A stretch of 64,000 nucleotides of DNA from Rotaria socialis. Its lineage: Eukaryota > Rotifera > Eurotatoria > Philodinida > Philodinidae. The notes under the pieces are model-generated. The model worked only from the letters and a program-made list of their open reading frames with translations, searched no databases and was not told the origin of the DNA. The translations under genes and the position numbers were made by a program. How positions within the stretch are numbered: the stretch's first letter is position 1; every line of letters starts with the position of its first letter. The DNA lies in the NCBI GenBank assembly GCA_905331475.1, contig CAJNYU010000005.1:1-64000 (forward strand). Reading direction: 5' to 3'. Shown here piece after piece: positions 1 through 13,233 of this stretch.

Positions 1-204
1 TTTACCATCTCTCTGGCTAATCTAATAAAATCCTTTCAGTAGAGGGTCAGCGGCGCTTACGCCGCGTTACTTCTATTTTTATTCACTGGTTGATGATTAT
101 TCTCAGCATACTGCTCTAGTTTTACCATGTCGTTGTTTATCCTTGTTTGAATTTCATCCGTTTATTTGATATATTTCAGATAAATTGATGGTGAATATAG
201 TATA

Positions 205-476
205 CCCAGGTCGATCAGCTTGTGTCGTACACGGCCGTTTGACCATAATTTACGGCCGTTTTGTATCGTGCCATAAACGATCGTATACGGTCGGATACGG
301 AAATATCCGACCACATTACGGTCGTTAGTGACAGTTTACGACACAATTGATTACAGCCGCAATACGGTGCAAACCAGAACGTCAAGTTACGGCCATTTAC
401 GATGAGAAACGGCAGTATGCGTTAATGTTTACGGCCGTATACGACCGTTTCTGGTAGCCGTAATGCTCGACCTGGG
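205..476. repeat. Small TIR element with ACGGCCGT palindromes (family 1, copy 1)
   Basis: The element starts with CCCAGGTCGATC and ends with the inverted form TCGACCTGGG. Its interior is a run of imperfect ACGGCCGT/TACGGCCGTA palindromes, far more GC-rich than the flanks. Two further copies lie at 32727 and 33735. No convincing target-site duplication flanks this copy. It has no coding capacity, so it is a non-autonomous foldback or MITE-like element; the superfamily cannot be assigned. Confidence 0.75.
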
Positions 477-483
477 ATGACTT

Positions 484-1045
484 CTTGATCAATCCAAGCG
501 TTTAAGCGTTCTTAAATTTAACAAAACTCAGCCTCAGAAAGTTCATTGCATCAAACGATGACTTTTTCTTCAATCCCAACGTTTAAACATTCGATGTTTA
601 AAGCAAAAAACACGTTGACATTTTTTGAACGCAGTATGTTCATAAATAGCTGTGAAGCTGCCGTTTAAACGCTTCAAATTAGAAATTTAAAAATGGCATA
701 TATATTACGCGGAAAAGCGCTGACTTTACTTATGTTTGCAGCGTTAACGTGGTCACTAATGATCAATGAAAGAATGATAAGGAATATGGTATCGGGAAAC
801 GCGAGGAATTCATAGTTTCTGATGGTTCAGGCGCGTGTGGGATTTTCTGTGCGTTTACACGGTGATAAAACTGAGTTCCATTGCGTTTAAACGGCGTTAA
901 AGATTTAATACAGATAAAGTGGGTGGCTACACGCATAATAATTGAGGATTTACGGCGTTTACGCGACCACTTTTTGCCACACGCGTTTAAACACTCAGAA
1001 AAGGCTATTTTACGGTGTTTACACGCGTGTTTCAGAAAGTTTGTC
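484..1045. repeat. Array of degenerate GCGTTTAAACGC palindromes
   Basis: At least nine imperfect copies of a 12-bp palindrome GCGTTTAAACGC, or halves of it such as GCGTTTACACG and GGCGTTTACGCG, are spread through this stretch. CCAAGC near 494 and GCTTGG near 1047 could be remnants of inverted ends, but no target duplication is visible. A 76-codon ORF here (881-1111) is a by-product of the repeat. It resembles the other palindrome-array elements of the window but uses a different palindrome. Confidence 0.5.
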
Positions 1046-3270
1046 TGCTTGGGTAGTAAATATTTCCATCTAATATTGCACTTAATAAATGTTGCATATC
1101 TTTTCTCATAATTAAAAATCTTGAAGGATGCCTGTTAGATAATTTCTTTTTCTTTCCTTATCAGAAATTTCATTTAACCATTCCAATGAAATATTTTCGA
1201 ATAAGTTCAACTTTTTCAATTTAGATATTTACTTTAAACAACATGATCAGTCATGTGGAGCATTTTTACCCTGAAATAAAAACTTGATCCTCATACATCA
1301 ACCAATAAAACTATTCAAATTTAATTATAAGAACCAGTTTTATTGTAAAGAGAGACAATACTGATTTTTGTGTTGCTTATGAATACGAGATCTCTTTGTC
1401 TACAGACTTTATATTCGAAACTTATCAAAAGGAAAAATTGTGTTTTTTTCTTTCTAAAGGAATAATTTTCCTAGACAACTTTTTATATTCACAAAAAAAA
1501 ACGAAAAGCAAAACAAAAATGATTGATTCATTATGTACAATTTGTTATATGTTTATCTACATCTCTTGTCTAATTAAATGTTTATTCATTATATTTTCAA
1601 CTCCATATTGCTGCTTCTATGTTAGTATTCGCAAATGAAAAAGTATCTCCGAGCAATGAAATATTCTAGTGCAATGTATATGAAAAATGAAATGAGATAA
1701 AAAAAAACAATAGGTACGTTATAGGCCCATAATTGCAAATATCAGCCTAACTACTTGGAAAACTCAATTGTATAAAAATGCTAAAACAAAACAGAATCGA
1801 TTAAGTGCTCGAAGTGATTACTATTTGAACATTATTATTCCTTTAAGATATTCTATCAATATGTCTTTATATAAATTTTGAAAAACAAAAACCATTGATT
1901 ATCATGAAAATATATAACCTCTTCATCATATAGATATAGTCCTATGAGAATAAATCACGAAAATCAAGGCAGTGCTATCCACTGCAGGCTTACAATACGA
2001 AATTTCCAAAAACAACATTTTGATCTTTGCAATGACTTCTAAATCTATTGAGATTTTCTACAATGCCCTTCTGTTTTTCACAACCGATTTGAGACAATTC
2101 GAATTGCTCCCGTGAAAATCGGTTCACTTAAAATTTTCTCTCTCGCTTGTTTCTTATGAACGATTTCAAAATAAAAAATAATATCATTCGCTTTTCATCA
2201 AATTAAGAATACAATTTTAACTTGTATTTCTCAATGAAAATTTGTTTATTTGTCTTTTGTTTACTGTAATCTCACGTAAAATAATATGGAACTCAACATG
2301 ATCGACTAAATACTATGCTAACTAAAGAACTGAAAGATAAAAATATATACTTTAAAGACATATTTTAAATCAGAAAAATATGGTTTGTATTAAAACTAGA
2401 GTTTTCCTAGCTGATATGAGTGTCAATGAGAACGAATGAAACAATTATTCATCCACACTCATATATACATTGAAATTATATAAACTATTGAATGAGAATA
2501 AGACGAATCATCTAACGTTTTCAGCTGATCTTTCACTATGATGTATGTAATTCGAATTTTTTTATTTATTTATAATATAAATTTAGCCAAATAACTTTCA
2601 GTGATCTTCAAAATATGATGCCTTGACAATCGAACATCAATTAGAAATTATGTCAACTGTTTTTCCTATAACAAAATTATTATTCTACTTACAGAAAATT
2701 TATTTAGCTTTACAATTTTCTTAAATTAACCCAAGGGGAAACAAACTGATTTCAATCTCTGAAACCACGTGAAATCACCTGAAATCAGAAATCACGAAGA
2801 AGTTCAATTTTTCACAGAAATTGAAGTCACCTATGTCTGATTGAAATATATATGTTGGTAGCTAAACAAATTGATATTTCTAGTCTTTGGATTAGAATTA
2901 TTATTTATTTACATATTTAGATACTCACTATCAAGTAGTTTACGACTCTGACCGATACTCAGATATGTACAATGATGTCGTCTCAATCAACATGATAAAC
3001 AAACTCCAAAATTATAATAGAAACAGCTGAAAAATTTATCGATATCCCAATATAAATATTTATCTTATTTAGAATGATTCATATTTCAATAACCTATATC
3101 ATCTTAGTTAGAATCATTTATATCCAAGAACAAATATCATCTTAACCAGAGTTACTCATTTTCTCTATTACAAGCACACAAGAGATAGAGGATAAGAAAA
3201 AAGCAATGTTTTGACGAAAACATGATCCAGCACTAATACTTAACATATAAATATATTGATATCGTCCAAG
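1046..3270. other. Intergenic, mostly featureless; partial TIR element at 2742
   Basis: No gene is supported. The stretch is AT-rich. Around 2742-2830 the sequence CAAGGGGAAAC, the same end motif as the element at 34207, is followed by several TGAAATCA-type short repeats. No matching right end (CCCCTTG) was found, so this is at most a truncated relative. The last 200 bases should hold the promoter of the monooxygenase gene. Confidence 0.4.
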
Positions 3271-6222
3271 ATGGGTCAACAGTCTTTTCGAGGCACACCT
3301 ATAATGCAGTCGTATGTCATCATTCAATTCTTGTTGCTCCTATTGGTGAAAGTCGAGAAATCCGATGAAATTTCGAGTCCTATCGAACCATTCACTACCT
3401 ACAAAAATTCAGCTGAACTCGAAAGAAATGTTGCTGATCTTTGGTGGACAGTAGACGATGCTGAACGAGAGATCATGTTCGAATTGCATGTCAAAACTAC
3501 AGGATGGATTGCTTTGGGTATCAGTCCAGGTAGAGTAGTTCGAATTGACTATAACAATTATAGTTTATCTTAGAAACGTATATATAGCTGGTGGAATGAG
3601 CGGAGCTGATATTGGTGTTGGATGGGTCGATCGGGCAGGCAAAGTTCACTTTCAAGTATGTAGTGTCTGTGTCACGAAAAGGGAATAGAGTCGATTTAGT
3701 TTATGCTGTTCAGGATCGGCATTCATTCAGTACGTCACGGCCGGTCATCGACAATACAACAACAGATTGGTTTCATCTGCAAGGTCGTGAACAAAATGGA
3801 TGGACATCCATTCAATTTAAACGCTTGCTTGATACATGTGACTCGATGGATGTTCCAATCAGGGTAAGATATGATTATGTATTATAAGTCATTGAAAAAA
3901 ACAAAAGTTTCTCACTCGATATAGTCTGGAACCAACGTTCTCATTTTTGCCTATGGTCTCGTCGATCCTGATATGTCTCGATCGGATGGCGACATATCAT
4001 ATCATGATTCTCGACGAGGTTCACGAATGATTCCACTTCGATCTTATGGAAGTCCATCTTCGGAGGAGAAGTTTGTCGGGCTTGACTCATTTGAGTTTCG
4101 GGCCAGCAATGTCAGTTTCTTCTTTGCTCGTTCTACATCGAGCATATCTAATGTAGATATATATATATTCATTTCAGTATCATGTTCCATCGGATGAATC
4201 AACCTATTATTGCAAAGTATACAAAGCGCCTAATCATTTTCAGACAAAAAGACATGCTATAGCAGTAAGTACTAAAGGCGGACAGGTCTTTCTGCAGAAT
4301 GAAACAGAATTTTAGTTTCAAAAATTTTCTCAGTTTTACTTTTATGTCTTTAAAAGTTCATCGTTTATGGAGAAAAGCGGAAGGAGTGATGGTAAACATT
4401 TTATTTAAATTTCCTTTCATGTTTTCAAAATTATTGAATTCCTCTTGCATTAACGAAGACTCCATAGTAGTTTTGTGACGCCAACGAAATCTTTAGAACT
4501 TTACCATTTTGTAAAGTTCCGATTTTCAGAGATTTTACAATTTCTCAATTTTCTTCTCGATCCGAAGTAATAAAAAAAAAGAATCGAAACACTATGTTTT
4601 TCTTATTGAAAACACTACCAATGGTACCAAAATAACTATAAAACAGATTACCAGTTCTTTCATAACTCAAAAGTGATAATACATATGAAGGTGTGAATTT
4701 CAACATTCGAACGGGAAATAATGAGGCTACAAAAACATCTAAAATCTCATCGAATTTACCAATCATAGTGACATATTTCATATCACGACTTACTCTCTCG
4801 TTTTTCAAGAATCACGTACTGATCGATTCGGCTAATCGTGATCTTATTCATCATATGGTTGTTTACGAATGTGATCCAGCGGCAACATTCGATGATGCAA
4901 ATCTGCCCGACGATGCTTGCGATAACGTTTATGTTCAAGTACCTTTGTGCATGTCGAACAGTGCCAGTGTATGGGCTATTGGTGGTGACTATGTAAGTGC
5001 TCATATTAAAAAGTCAAAGAAAATAATATAACACATATCATATGAGTAGATCGAGGAGTTTCCTGAAGAAGCTGGTTATCCTGTCGGCGGTAATTTTCCT
5101 GTTAAATATTACGTGCTTGAAATACATTATGATAATCCGAAACGAGCGTTAAGTACCACAGTTTGAGTCAAATAAAGACATATGATTATCGTTGTTATTT
5201 CCTTCTTAGATCGTACTGACAATTCAGGAATTCGATTTTACATGGGCAAAGAACTTCGTCAACACGATATTGGCTTTCTTTCTTTCGGCACAGGTCCAAA
5301 TCCGGCATCTCTTGCCATACCACCACAAGTCAACAGATTTATTGTTGACTCCTATTGTGATCCAAAAGCTTCTCAAGTACATATCCATTGCACCGAGAAT
5401 TTCATATCCTTTTTCTTTTGATAGCATTTACCTGAATCTGGTATCACCGTTTTGTCAGCCTTTCCTCATACTCATTTACAAGGCAAGCAGCTTATTTCAA
5501 GTAGAATTGAAAATCAGTTTTTACTGTTTACATGATCAGGTCAAAGTATATGGACGAAATTGATTCGCAACAATAAAGCTGTTCAATATTTGTTCAATGC
5601 TGAAGCGTACAATTTCAATTATCAATTTGACAATGTTCTAACAAAACCAATCAAACTATATCGAGTAGACAAAACCGAAATTTCTTCTTCTGTTTTTGTT
5701 TGTCTATAATTTGTGTTTTAGGGTGATGCATTTGCTACTCGATGTGTATACAATACAATGAATAAGAAAGAAATTACACTAGTAACGAATAAGACGAGCG
5801 GGAATCTATTCTATCTCACTTTACTTAAAGTAGGGTGGTCTCCGGACAAAAGATGAAATGTGTCTTCATATCTTCAGCTACTATCCTAGAATGAACAACT
5901 ATTATTCATGCTTCACAAGGAATGATATGTTGGCGTGGCAAACTATACTGAACACTTCATCGTAAGTTAAATCAGATTTTGAATACAAATGTCATATTTC
6001 GAAATTGATTGTTTCAGACCAATCATTGACAACAGAGCATTGAGCCAGTTGTTACTTGATATGAAATGGACACCTGCATTAGCTGTCAAATGGCAAGAGT
6101 TCTATAATAATGCATCACGCGTTAACTACTTTGGTAGTGCGGGACATTTTGAAGAGGAATTTTTTTCCGCATTACCTAAATATGAAGATTTGAAATCTCT
6201 GGAATGCAGAAAAAAACAATAG
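3271..6222 (+). CDS. DBH-like copper monooxygenase (DOMON plus Cu2-monooxygenase)
   Basis: Thirteen exons: 3271-3529, 3588-3655, 3714-3863, 3925-4110, 4178-4264, 4810-4992, 5050-5152, 5210-5376, 5425-5482, 5540-5664, 5722-5781, 5834-5961, 6018-6222; 1779 nt, 592 aa, close to the roughly 600 aa of animal DBH/MOXD1 proteins. A hydrophobic leader begins at M12, so 3304 is an alternative start. A DOMON domain covers about residues 35-185. The copper ligands of the DBH/PHM family are present: HHM at 264-266 and H337 (CuM-type H site), then HTH at 416-418 and M491. The family hydroxylates substrates using ascorbate and oxygen in the secretory pathway; the substrate here is unknown. Introns are about 57 bp except the 545-bp fifth. 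The intron after exon 9 starts with GC (CAAG/GCAAGC) rather than GT. The assignment to MOXD1 or DBH is left open. Confidence 0.9.
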
Positions 6223-7207
6223 AAGAGCGACTGTGTGGTTACCGCAATTTAACTGATCATCAAAAATCATTGACTATTCTCTGCTTAATACTGCTTACAA
6301 TAAAAAAAAGTTTTCTATGAATGAAATCATAAGCTATTTCAGTTATTAAAGACACTTGTTTGAGACTTGAATACAATTCGAAGATAGAAATATCAAGTTG
6401 AAAATACAAAAAACGAAAATATTCATTGAAGCTAGTTCAAATAAGTCACGTGTATATTGCTTAGATATTTACATAGCCACGGAAAAATACTAGAAAGACT
6501 GTTCATTTATCACCTAAATTTATAGAGCTCTCCAGCAAGAAAAAAAAGTACACTGTAGAAACTGATATTTAATGTTTTTTTTTATATTGACACAACTCAG
6601 AGATCAATTGTGTAGATTTTTAGAATCATTATTTCTAGTTCAATATGCTTTTGTTTTCTTCATCATCGTTGTGTACAATAATCACAGTTAAAGAACATGT
6701 TCACTAGTTTTAATATTGCAACTACAAAATTGACCGAAAAAATATCGTAAAAATGAGTGTGCATGCATCAGTAACGATTAACAAGTACACACAACATACA
6801 ATTATTTGATTTTCTAAAAAATATTTCTCGACAGTAAAAAAAAGCTTCTGGAAGTATTCTATTTTTCTTTCTCGCATGTTCTAATGCGAAAGTCTTTGTT
6901 AATTATAGGCACCAATCAATTTCGAAACAAAAGATGGCGCAGTAGATGCTCATTGAAACAGAGTAGAGTATAATAAGCTCTCCGTGAAAGATGTCGCTCT
7001 GCTGCGAACGGCATAAGAAACCGTTACTGACTGAGGTCATTGAATGATTTCTAATAGGTCAGAACAAAAAGCATATATTTGCGATGGAAGTGAACGTTTG
7101 ATCGACTCATCTATTAGAATAGGAGTGATCGTTCATTTTCTACTGCCCATGAATTAACCGTCACATTATAAACTACAAATTTTGTTTTAGATATTTATAT
7201 TTATGAA
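6223..7207. other. Intergenic region between two co-directional genes
   Basis: No ORF or RNA gene is supported. It should contain the 3' end signals of the monooxygenase gene and the promoter of the FAM114A-like gene. A slightly GC-richer patch at 6930-7030 includes AAGATGGCGCAG. That patch is the only candidate core-promoter or 5'UTR segment I can point to. Confidence 0.4.
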
Positions 7208-10200
7208 ATGTCGACTGTCCCAATGCAAGAGAATAGTGACGACGAATTTGAAAGTGCAGACGAAGGTGAATCAATTCCTATTGTAAAGTCTGATGCACAA
7301 CCGGCAACCGACCCTATTGAATTGTCTATGAATGAAAATTCAATATCCAGCCCATCTCTTCCACCAGTAACTGACGGTTGGGATGATTGGAATGTTCATG
7401 ATGAACTAGCTAGTGAAAAATCAAAAAATCCAGCACATGCAATACTTTTACAACAAGACTCGGCATCATCTTTATCATCATCACCATCAAAAACTGGTGG
7501 TAGTCTATCTCGATTCGGATCCGATGAAGACGATCAAGGCGAATCATCCGATCAACAACGATTACAGAAAAAAAAATTTCGTAGAAAACAACTTGATTCA
7601 AACGTCAATAAAGATGAAAATAAAATACATACACGAAACTCTCGTCCCATTGAACGTCGTGATGAAGAATCATCGCCAACAATATTAAAAAAGCATAATG
7701 TCAAAGATGCTCATTATGTATTAGATCGACTTGCTGCTCAATCACCAACACGAACAGTGTGTTTGAATAATTCTATTCATAGTTTTCATCCATTGAATAT
7801 TTTTATTTAGCCACATTGGCATAATCCATGGAGTAATCTAGGATCCTTCTTATCGACAGCAAAACAAAGTGTTTCGACATTGACAAGTACTGTCAGTATG
7901 TATCCTGATGGTTTTTGCAAGATATACAATTCATATATTTGATTCTATTTAGGTGAAGGTTTCAGTGCAGTCATTGAATCCGTTGAAGCTGGTCTTGGTG
8001 CACCTGATCCTCAACAATTAGCAGAAATGAATCGTATGGCATTCAAAATTAAAGGCGAAACGTCAGATAGTGAAGATGGTTTGTAAAAAGAAAACATTTT
8101 TTAAATTTCGATAAATTTTTGTTGAATGTTTAATTTTTAGAACCTGACGCATCAACTTCTCAAACAGAAGAAAACGATGCAATTACTAATCATGATGGTT
8201 GGCTTAATGCATTGAGTTTTGATAAACTGACAACGACTGTACGTGAATAAGAGTAAAACATAATCAATTCTTAAGTTATTTTGTATAGTGAGATTAAATT
8301 CAGTTCCGGCATAGATTTTACAACGATAATCATATGTAGAGAATGTGATACGAGAGATTTTCGATAATTTTTATTGCTGTCAACTTGAAAATTGCTTTTT
8401 TTCTTTATTTATCTTTCTCTAATCATGTGTATCATGACTTGGGGGAAGCAACGTGATCAGGGTATCGAATCGATCATACTTTATCTCTCTATAACGAATC
8501 AGAGTTTGAAAGAATGTCATTGCCGTACAATATATTCGTATCTCATGCGTTATTGTATAGTCTGTCTATTGCAATCACTACATATTCCTAGCATTAGAGT
8601 CAATAGGAATGAAGTACATTGAAGATAGATGTTTTTCTAAGAATGGAAAACCGACTTACAGTAATACAGATTGAATATTCAATTAAATCAATCGTCTTCA
8701 CCGAATGTTGTTTTGCGTTTGGGTCCGACGAGTAGGACATTTTTAGATGTATATGTAATCAGTTCTGATATAATCTAATATCGTATAATTCAATAATAAT
8801 AGCGCTGAACTCGTTTTATTTTGCCTATCTAAAAGTAACATTTCCAGAAGATATTAATTTTTTGTTTTTCTTCATAGGGTATGAAAGTTGTCTCAGGTAG
8901 TCTTGATGTTCTTGAAACAGTTGGTAGAAAAACATACGATGTAAGTATGAAGAATCTTTTTTTTTCTTATTTTCTTATTCTACAAATATGAATGATGTGT
9001 TGGAAGGTTATTAATGAAGCTGATCCAGATTTCAAAGGAACACGACGTTTATTAGGAAAACAAAATCATCCAACATTATCTGAGGTTTGTTTTCTTGACG
9101 TATTTGTTTTCGAAATTTGTCTCTGCTTTCTTATGTATTAGATAATTCGTGAAGCTCAATATGAAAAAGAATTAATGTCAACATCAAACCAAAATGAGCC
9201 TGCATCTTTTTTTCATTTATTGGAAAAAAATCATGGTGAGATAAATAAAAACACGAGTTAATCATTGTTTTCTGTATTTTTTCATTTTAGGTCTTGCTCA
9301 TTTTGAAGCGCTTGAGTTATTATCAATTCAATCGGCAACTATCCTTCAAAGTATGATTCATGGAAATAAAAAATTACTTGATGATATTGCAATTTATTTT
9401 CAAATCAATGACGATGATGATGATGATGAATTAACAATAAATGATAATAATGAGCATGACATACCGACTTTAGAAGTTCTATCACAGAAATTTACTGCAT
9501 ACCAAACACAATTACGTTCGACAGTATCAGTTGATAGATTACTTGAAGTTTACGAATCAGCAAATCAATTCATCAAGGAATGGGAATGGATGGACACAGA
9601 ACTTGACCAAAAAGTAAATATAGATATTTTCATATGCACTGCAGAATATATTTATTTGCTATTTTTTTCCGCCAGCCCTCGAGAAATTCAGTAAGGAATT
9701 AGATCATATACTTCTATAAACAAATGTTATCGATATATGATCGTATATCAACACGGTTGTATCCTTGAGTGTAGTCGAGATTCATCAGATAGATCAACCT
9801 TTCTAATCTTCACAGCTCAATATTCCTCTCAGATTATGTTTCTTTTAAAAATAGAAATTTATTACTTATTTAGACGTTATTTGATGAAGCTATTAATTCA
9901 TTAGCAATTCTATGTGCATCTATAATTGAATATTATCATAAAACAGCTCAGCTGTTTTTTATGGGTTGTAAAAGTTTAACATCATTCTCAATTGATATTG
10001 AACTATTAGCTATTTATCAAAAACAACAAAAAGATTTTGCAAATATGCTTGCTGGTATAACAAATTTATTTGTGAAGCATATGAAACAAATATCAAATTT
10101 ACCATCAACAACAAATAATCATACTAATGGTAATGATCGGTGTGATATAAAATTGAAACAAAAGCTTTTGAATCAAATGTTCATTCAATCGTCAAGTTCA

Positions 10201-10284
10201 GAAACTTATGCATCCGATGCTTATGTGTTACTGAAACCTATTGTTAGTCAATCGATTTTATATCATACATCAACAACAAGATAG
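7208..10284 (+). CDS. FAM114A (NOXP20, DUF719) family protein
   Basis: Nine exons: 7208-7756, 7811-7895, 7953-8078, 8141-8238, 8878-8940, 9007-9084, 9142-9235, 9291-9613, 9874-10284; 1827 nt, 608 aa. The N-terminal third is acidic and Ser-rich with a basic patch near 126. The conserved FAM114 core follows: a Trp-rich start (HWHNPWSNLG), the GSLDVLETVGRKTYDV block with the ESDPGFK-like EADPDFKGTR, the LAHFEALELLS block, and a C-terminal helical region. Vertebrate FAM114A proteins have been linked to Golgi/Rab2 and neuronal roles; nothing in this copy defines its function. One intron (8239-8877) is about 640 bp, the rest short. A poly-Asp tract of about seven residues lies in exon 8. Family call confident, function not. 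Confidence 0.87.
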
Positions 10285-12304
10285 ATAAATAAATGTTTCT
10301 TTTCTTTTTATTGTATTTAAATTTAAGTATAACTATCAAAGCATATTTTTTTTATCGATTTTTGTGTCAAAATGAAGAAATCGATTTCCTTATGATTGTA
10401 CAGGAGAATTAAATAATACCTAGAGATAATATTGACAATAAATAATAGAAATAATCAAAGGAGGACAATAAACTACGATAAATTTGGCATACAGAAATAT
10501 ATACTATGAAATTAATTATCGAACATAGTTTTAGAAAGAATATTAGTTGAATAAGACCTTCAGTTAATTTTGTAAAAGTGACTTTCCCTAAATATGATCT
10601 CTAAAAACGATGAATTAAATAATTTAAAATCATATGCGATTATTTGCTGCAGCAATACTGATCAAATGCACTGATTTCTGTTGTTTTTTTGAGTATCGTT
10701 TATATGAAATTCTTTTTAACTGCAGGAATTTTTTCAATCAATTATTTATAAAAATCACAACAATCAGACATTTTCATTTTGATAATTTCAATTTTCAATA
10801 ACTGCAAGAAAAACCATAATCAAATTCTTCATTCAAAAGAATTCACATGTTTAAATCAACATGATGAAATTGTTTTTTCTCCTTTATGATGTTTGTTTAA
10901 GTACGTATCAAAAATTTCATATGACTAATTTGTCACTGTTTTGGATAAAAGTTCAATATGTTATCAAATGTTTCATTCTCACTATAAGATTGGCAGTAGT
11001 TCCACTGTTGAAACACTTTCCATTTCTTAAGGAAAATTTATACTCAATTGGAATCGTTTATCTTCTCTTTTCTAATTAGTTTAAATAAAAACAAGTAAAT
11101 ATTTTCATGCTTATATTTATTTATTGCAATAAGAAAAACATACTCTTTAATTAGAAGTATATTTTCTCGTATCATACAACTCTAATTGCTTGTTATGTAC
11201 ATTCGATGACTCAATATCGTTAACTTCACACCAGGAAAATATTAGAAGTGCTCGAATGACATCATCATAGAATTATTTACGAACAAAATAATGCTCTCAA
11301 TATGGAAGAAATAGAAGAAAACAATCATTTTGATTTATTAAATCATTATCTATACGATTGTAACATGTATCGAAATTGATGCTAACTTTGACTACGCTTC
11401 GGGCAATACACACGCCACTATACTTATGTTGTGGCCATTTAAAAAGAAAACAATGTTTTTGGAATAATTTGTTTTTTTCCCTTCAAATTCTTTCGAAGAG
11501 ATTATTTCTTCTTCATCTTACAGGTGTTCCATCCTCGTTGTATACAGAAAAATAAATAAATAAATATTCTGAATTTATATATTTTTAATGAAATTTAATG
11601 ATAACTTATGCATCCGTATATTTAAAGAATACTGTTTATAATAAATTATTCACATTTGTTACTGATTGTTTTGACGTTCTTATTTTCATTTTATGTCTTT
11701 ACAAGATTTTTTTCATATCGAAAGAAAAATGAAGAAAGAAAAACACTTTTTCTTCTCAAGTGTATGTCTATCGATTGCATTTTAATCTTTGACAAGACGC
11801 AAGGTAGTAGAGCGTTGATTTTTCTTTTTTTATATATGATAAATTCCATTCATCTGTCGTACGCTTCATTTTGGTCGGGAAAAAAATACGAACGAAGATG
11901 TTGTCAATCGATTTAAAACAGAAATAATCGAGAATGTAGTTGTCTCTACGCCCACATCAATTGCTTTAAATATCAAATTTAAGCATTTGTTTGAATCATC
12001 TCAACTTCAACAAAAATTTGAGTAATATGAAACTTAAATGGTCGTTTTTTCTCATTCTTATCAGATGACTTTTTTCTTACTTTTTCTCTCTCAGATTTAA
12101 TGTCCTTTTTATTTTTTATTTCGCTATTTTTTTTTCTTACTCACGTCATCATTTTTATGAAGTGATGAATGGAAAACAGATAAAGCGACATCCGGCATTA
12201 TAAGACGATGCATTTGTCATTGTCAGCTTTGACAGAGTCGTGAATTTTCTGTAGTTATTTCTTATAACAAAAAATTAACACCTACACTAAAAGCAATTTC
12301 AGAT
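10285..12304. other. Intergenic, no supported gene
   Basis: Two kilobases of AT-rich sequence. ORFs at 10861 and 11656 are hydrophobic AT-driven readings with no coding signature. The last 150 bases lead into the start codon at 12305 and end in TTTCAGAT, which may be the 3' splice site of a 5'UTR intron. Confidence 0.4.
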
Positions 12305-12804
12305 ATGAATACACCTGAAGAACCAACTATGAATAGTGATATTAATGTAAATAAACAGCAACCTATCGATAAATTACAAGCAAAACTAGTTCAAGATCAA
12401 TTGCAACGAAGGCAAGGCAAAGATTATGGACGAATTTTACGTGAATGTAATAAACCACCTCAATGGTATCAACCATCTCCAACGACGCGTTCAATTTACT
12501 ACTATGCGCCACATTATCAAAAATTTCTTCAACAACACTCTGCTTTTTCGGTGAATACTCCTGTAAGTGTAAAAAAGGAATCGCTTTAAATTTTGAAATA
12601 TAATAATCATCTCATATTCTATAGCGTATCACTCCACGAACTCGAACAAGCAGTCGATCACCAGCACGTTCAACAAAATATGATTTAAACTTACATAATC
12701 CTTCTAATAGTCATCGACAAAAACCCTTAGCTTCATCTCGATTACAACCTGTGATAACATTACCGTCCATAACTACATACAGAAAAAAACAAATAATTTC
12801 ATAG
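12305..12804 (+). CDS. Small basic protein of unknown function, two exons
   Basis: Exons 12305-12562 and 12625-12804 give 145 aa with an open frame across a 62-bp GT-AG intron. I do not recognise the family. The N-terminal half is polar with a short amphipathic Gln/Arg stretch (residues 22-38), followed by an aromatic segment rich in Tyr and Pro (about 52-75). The C-terminal half is strongly basic and Ser/Thr/Arg-rich (RTRTSSRSPARS), as in RNA- or cytoskeleton-binding tails. No signal peptide or membrane segment. Codon use matches the neighbours, and the in-frame short intron argues for a real gene. The reverse-strand 5S gene and GT31 gene lie downstream. Confidence 0.65.
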
Positions 12805-13070
12805 CCAAGCTCAGACTGTTAAAAGGTGCAATAACAATCTTGCTACTGTGTCTTTTTTTTTTGTATAAATATAATAAAAAAAAACAACAAACAAATGAAA
12901 TCATCATCTACCTGTCTTTGATAATACATCAAGTCGATGATATAAAAATTCAAATTTATACATGTCTGTATCGTTGCTTGAACGAAACGCAACAGTATTT
13001 GGACTGAAACGAATGCCCTATCATAAACGAAACGAAAATTTGATTGAATACAACTCGAAAATAATAATAA

Positions 13071-13086
13071 AGAAAAAGAAACAAAA
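13071..13086 (-). terminator. Pol III terminator of the 5S gene
   Basis: On the transcribed strand the 5S 3' end runs into TTTTT followed by further T-rich stretches, the usual RNA polymerase III stop signal. Confidence 0.7.
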
Positions 13087-13205
13087 AGCTTACGACACTC
13101 GGTATTCCCAGGCGGTCACCCATCCAAGTACTAACCGAGCCCGACGTTGCTTAACTTCAGTGATCGGACGAGAACTGGTGTATTCAACGTGGTATGGCCG
13201 TAAGC
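13087..13205 (-). rRNA. 5S ribosomal RNA
   Basis: Read on the reverse strand, this is a full-length eukaryotic 5S gene of about 119 nt, starting GCTTACGGCCATACC and ending near GTCGTAAGCT. The internal control region is intact: GTTAAGCAACGTCGGGC, then GATGGGTGACCGCCTGGGAA. The two ends pair as the terminal helix. A T-run follows immediately on the transcribed strand. It is a lone copy in this window, not a tandem array. Confidence 0.96.
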
Positions 13206-13233
13206 AGATGTAGCAGGATTACTTCAACTATTT

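Noticed and set aside
3142..3327. Reverse ORF over the start of the monooxygenase gene
   Set aside because: Antisense shadow of exon 1; no independent support.
12962..13213. Forward ORF across the 5S gene
   Set aside because: It is antisense to a complete 5S rRNA gene.
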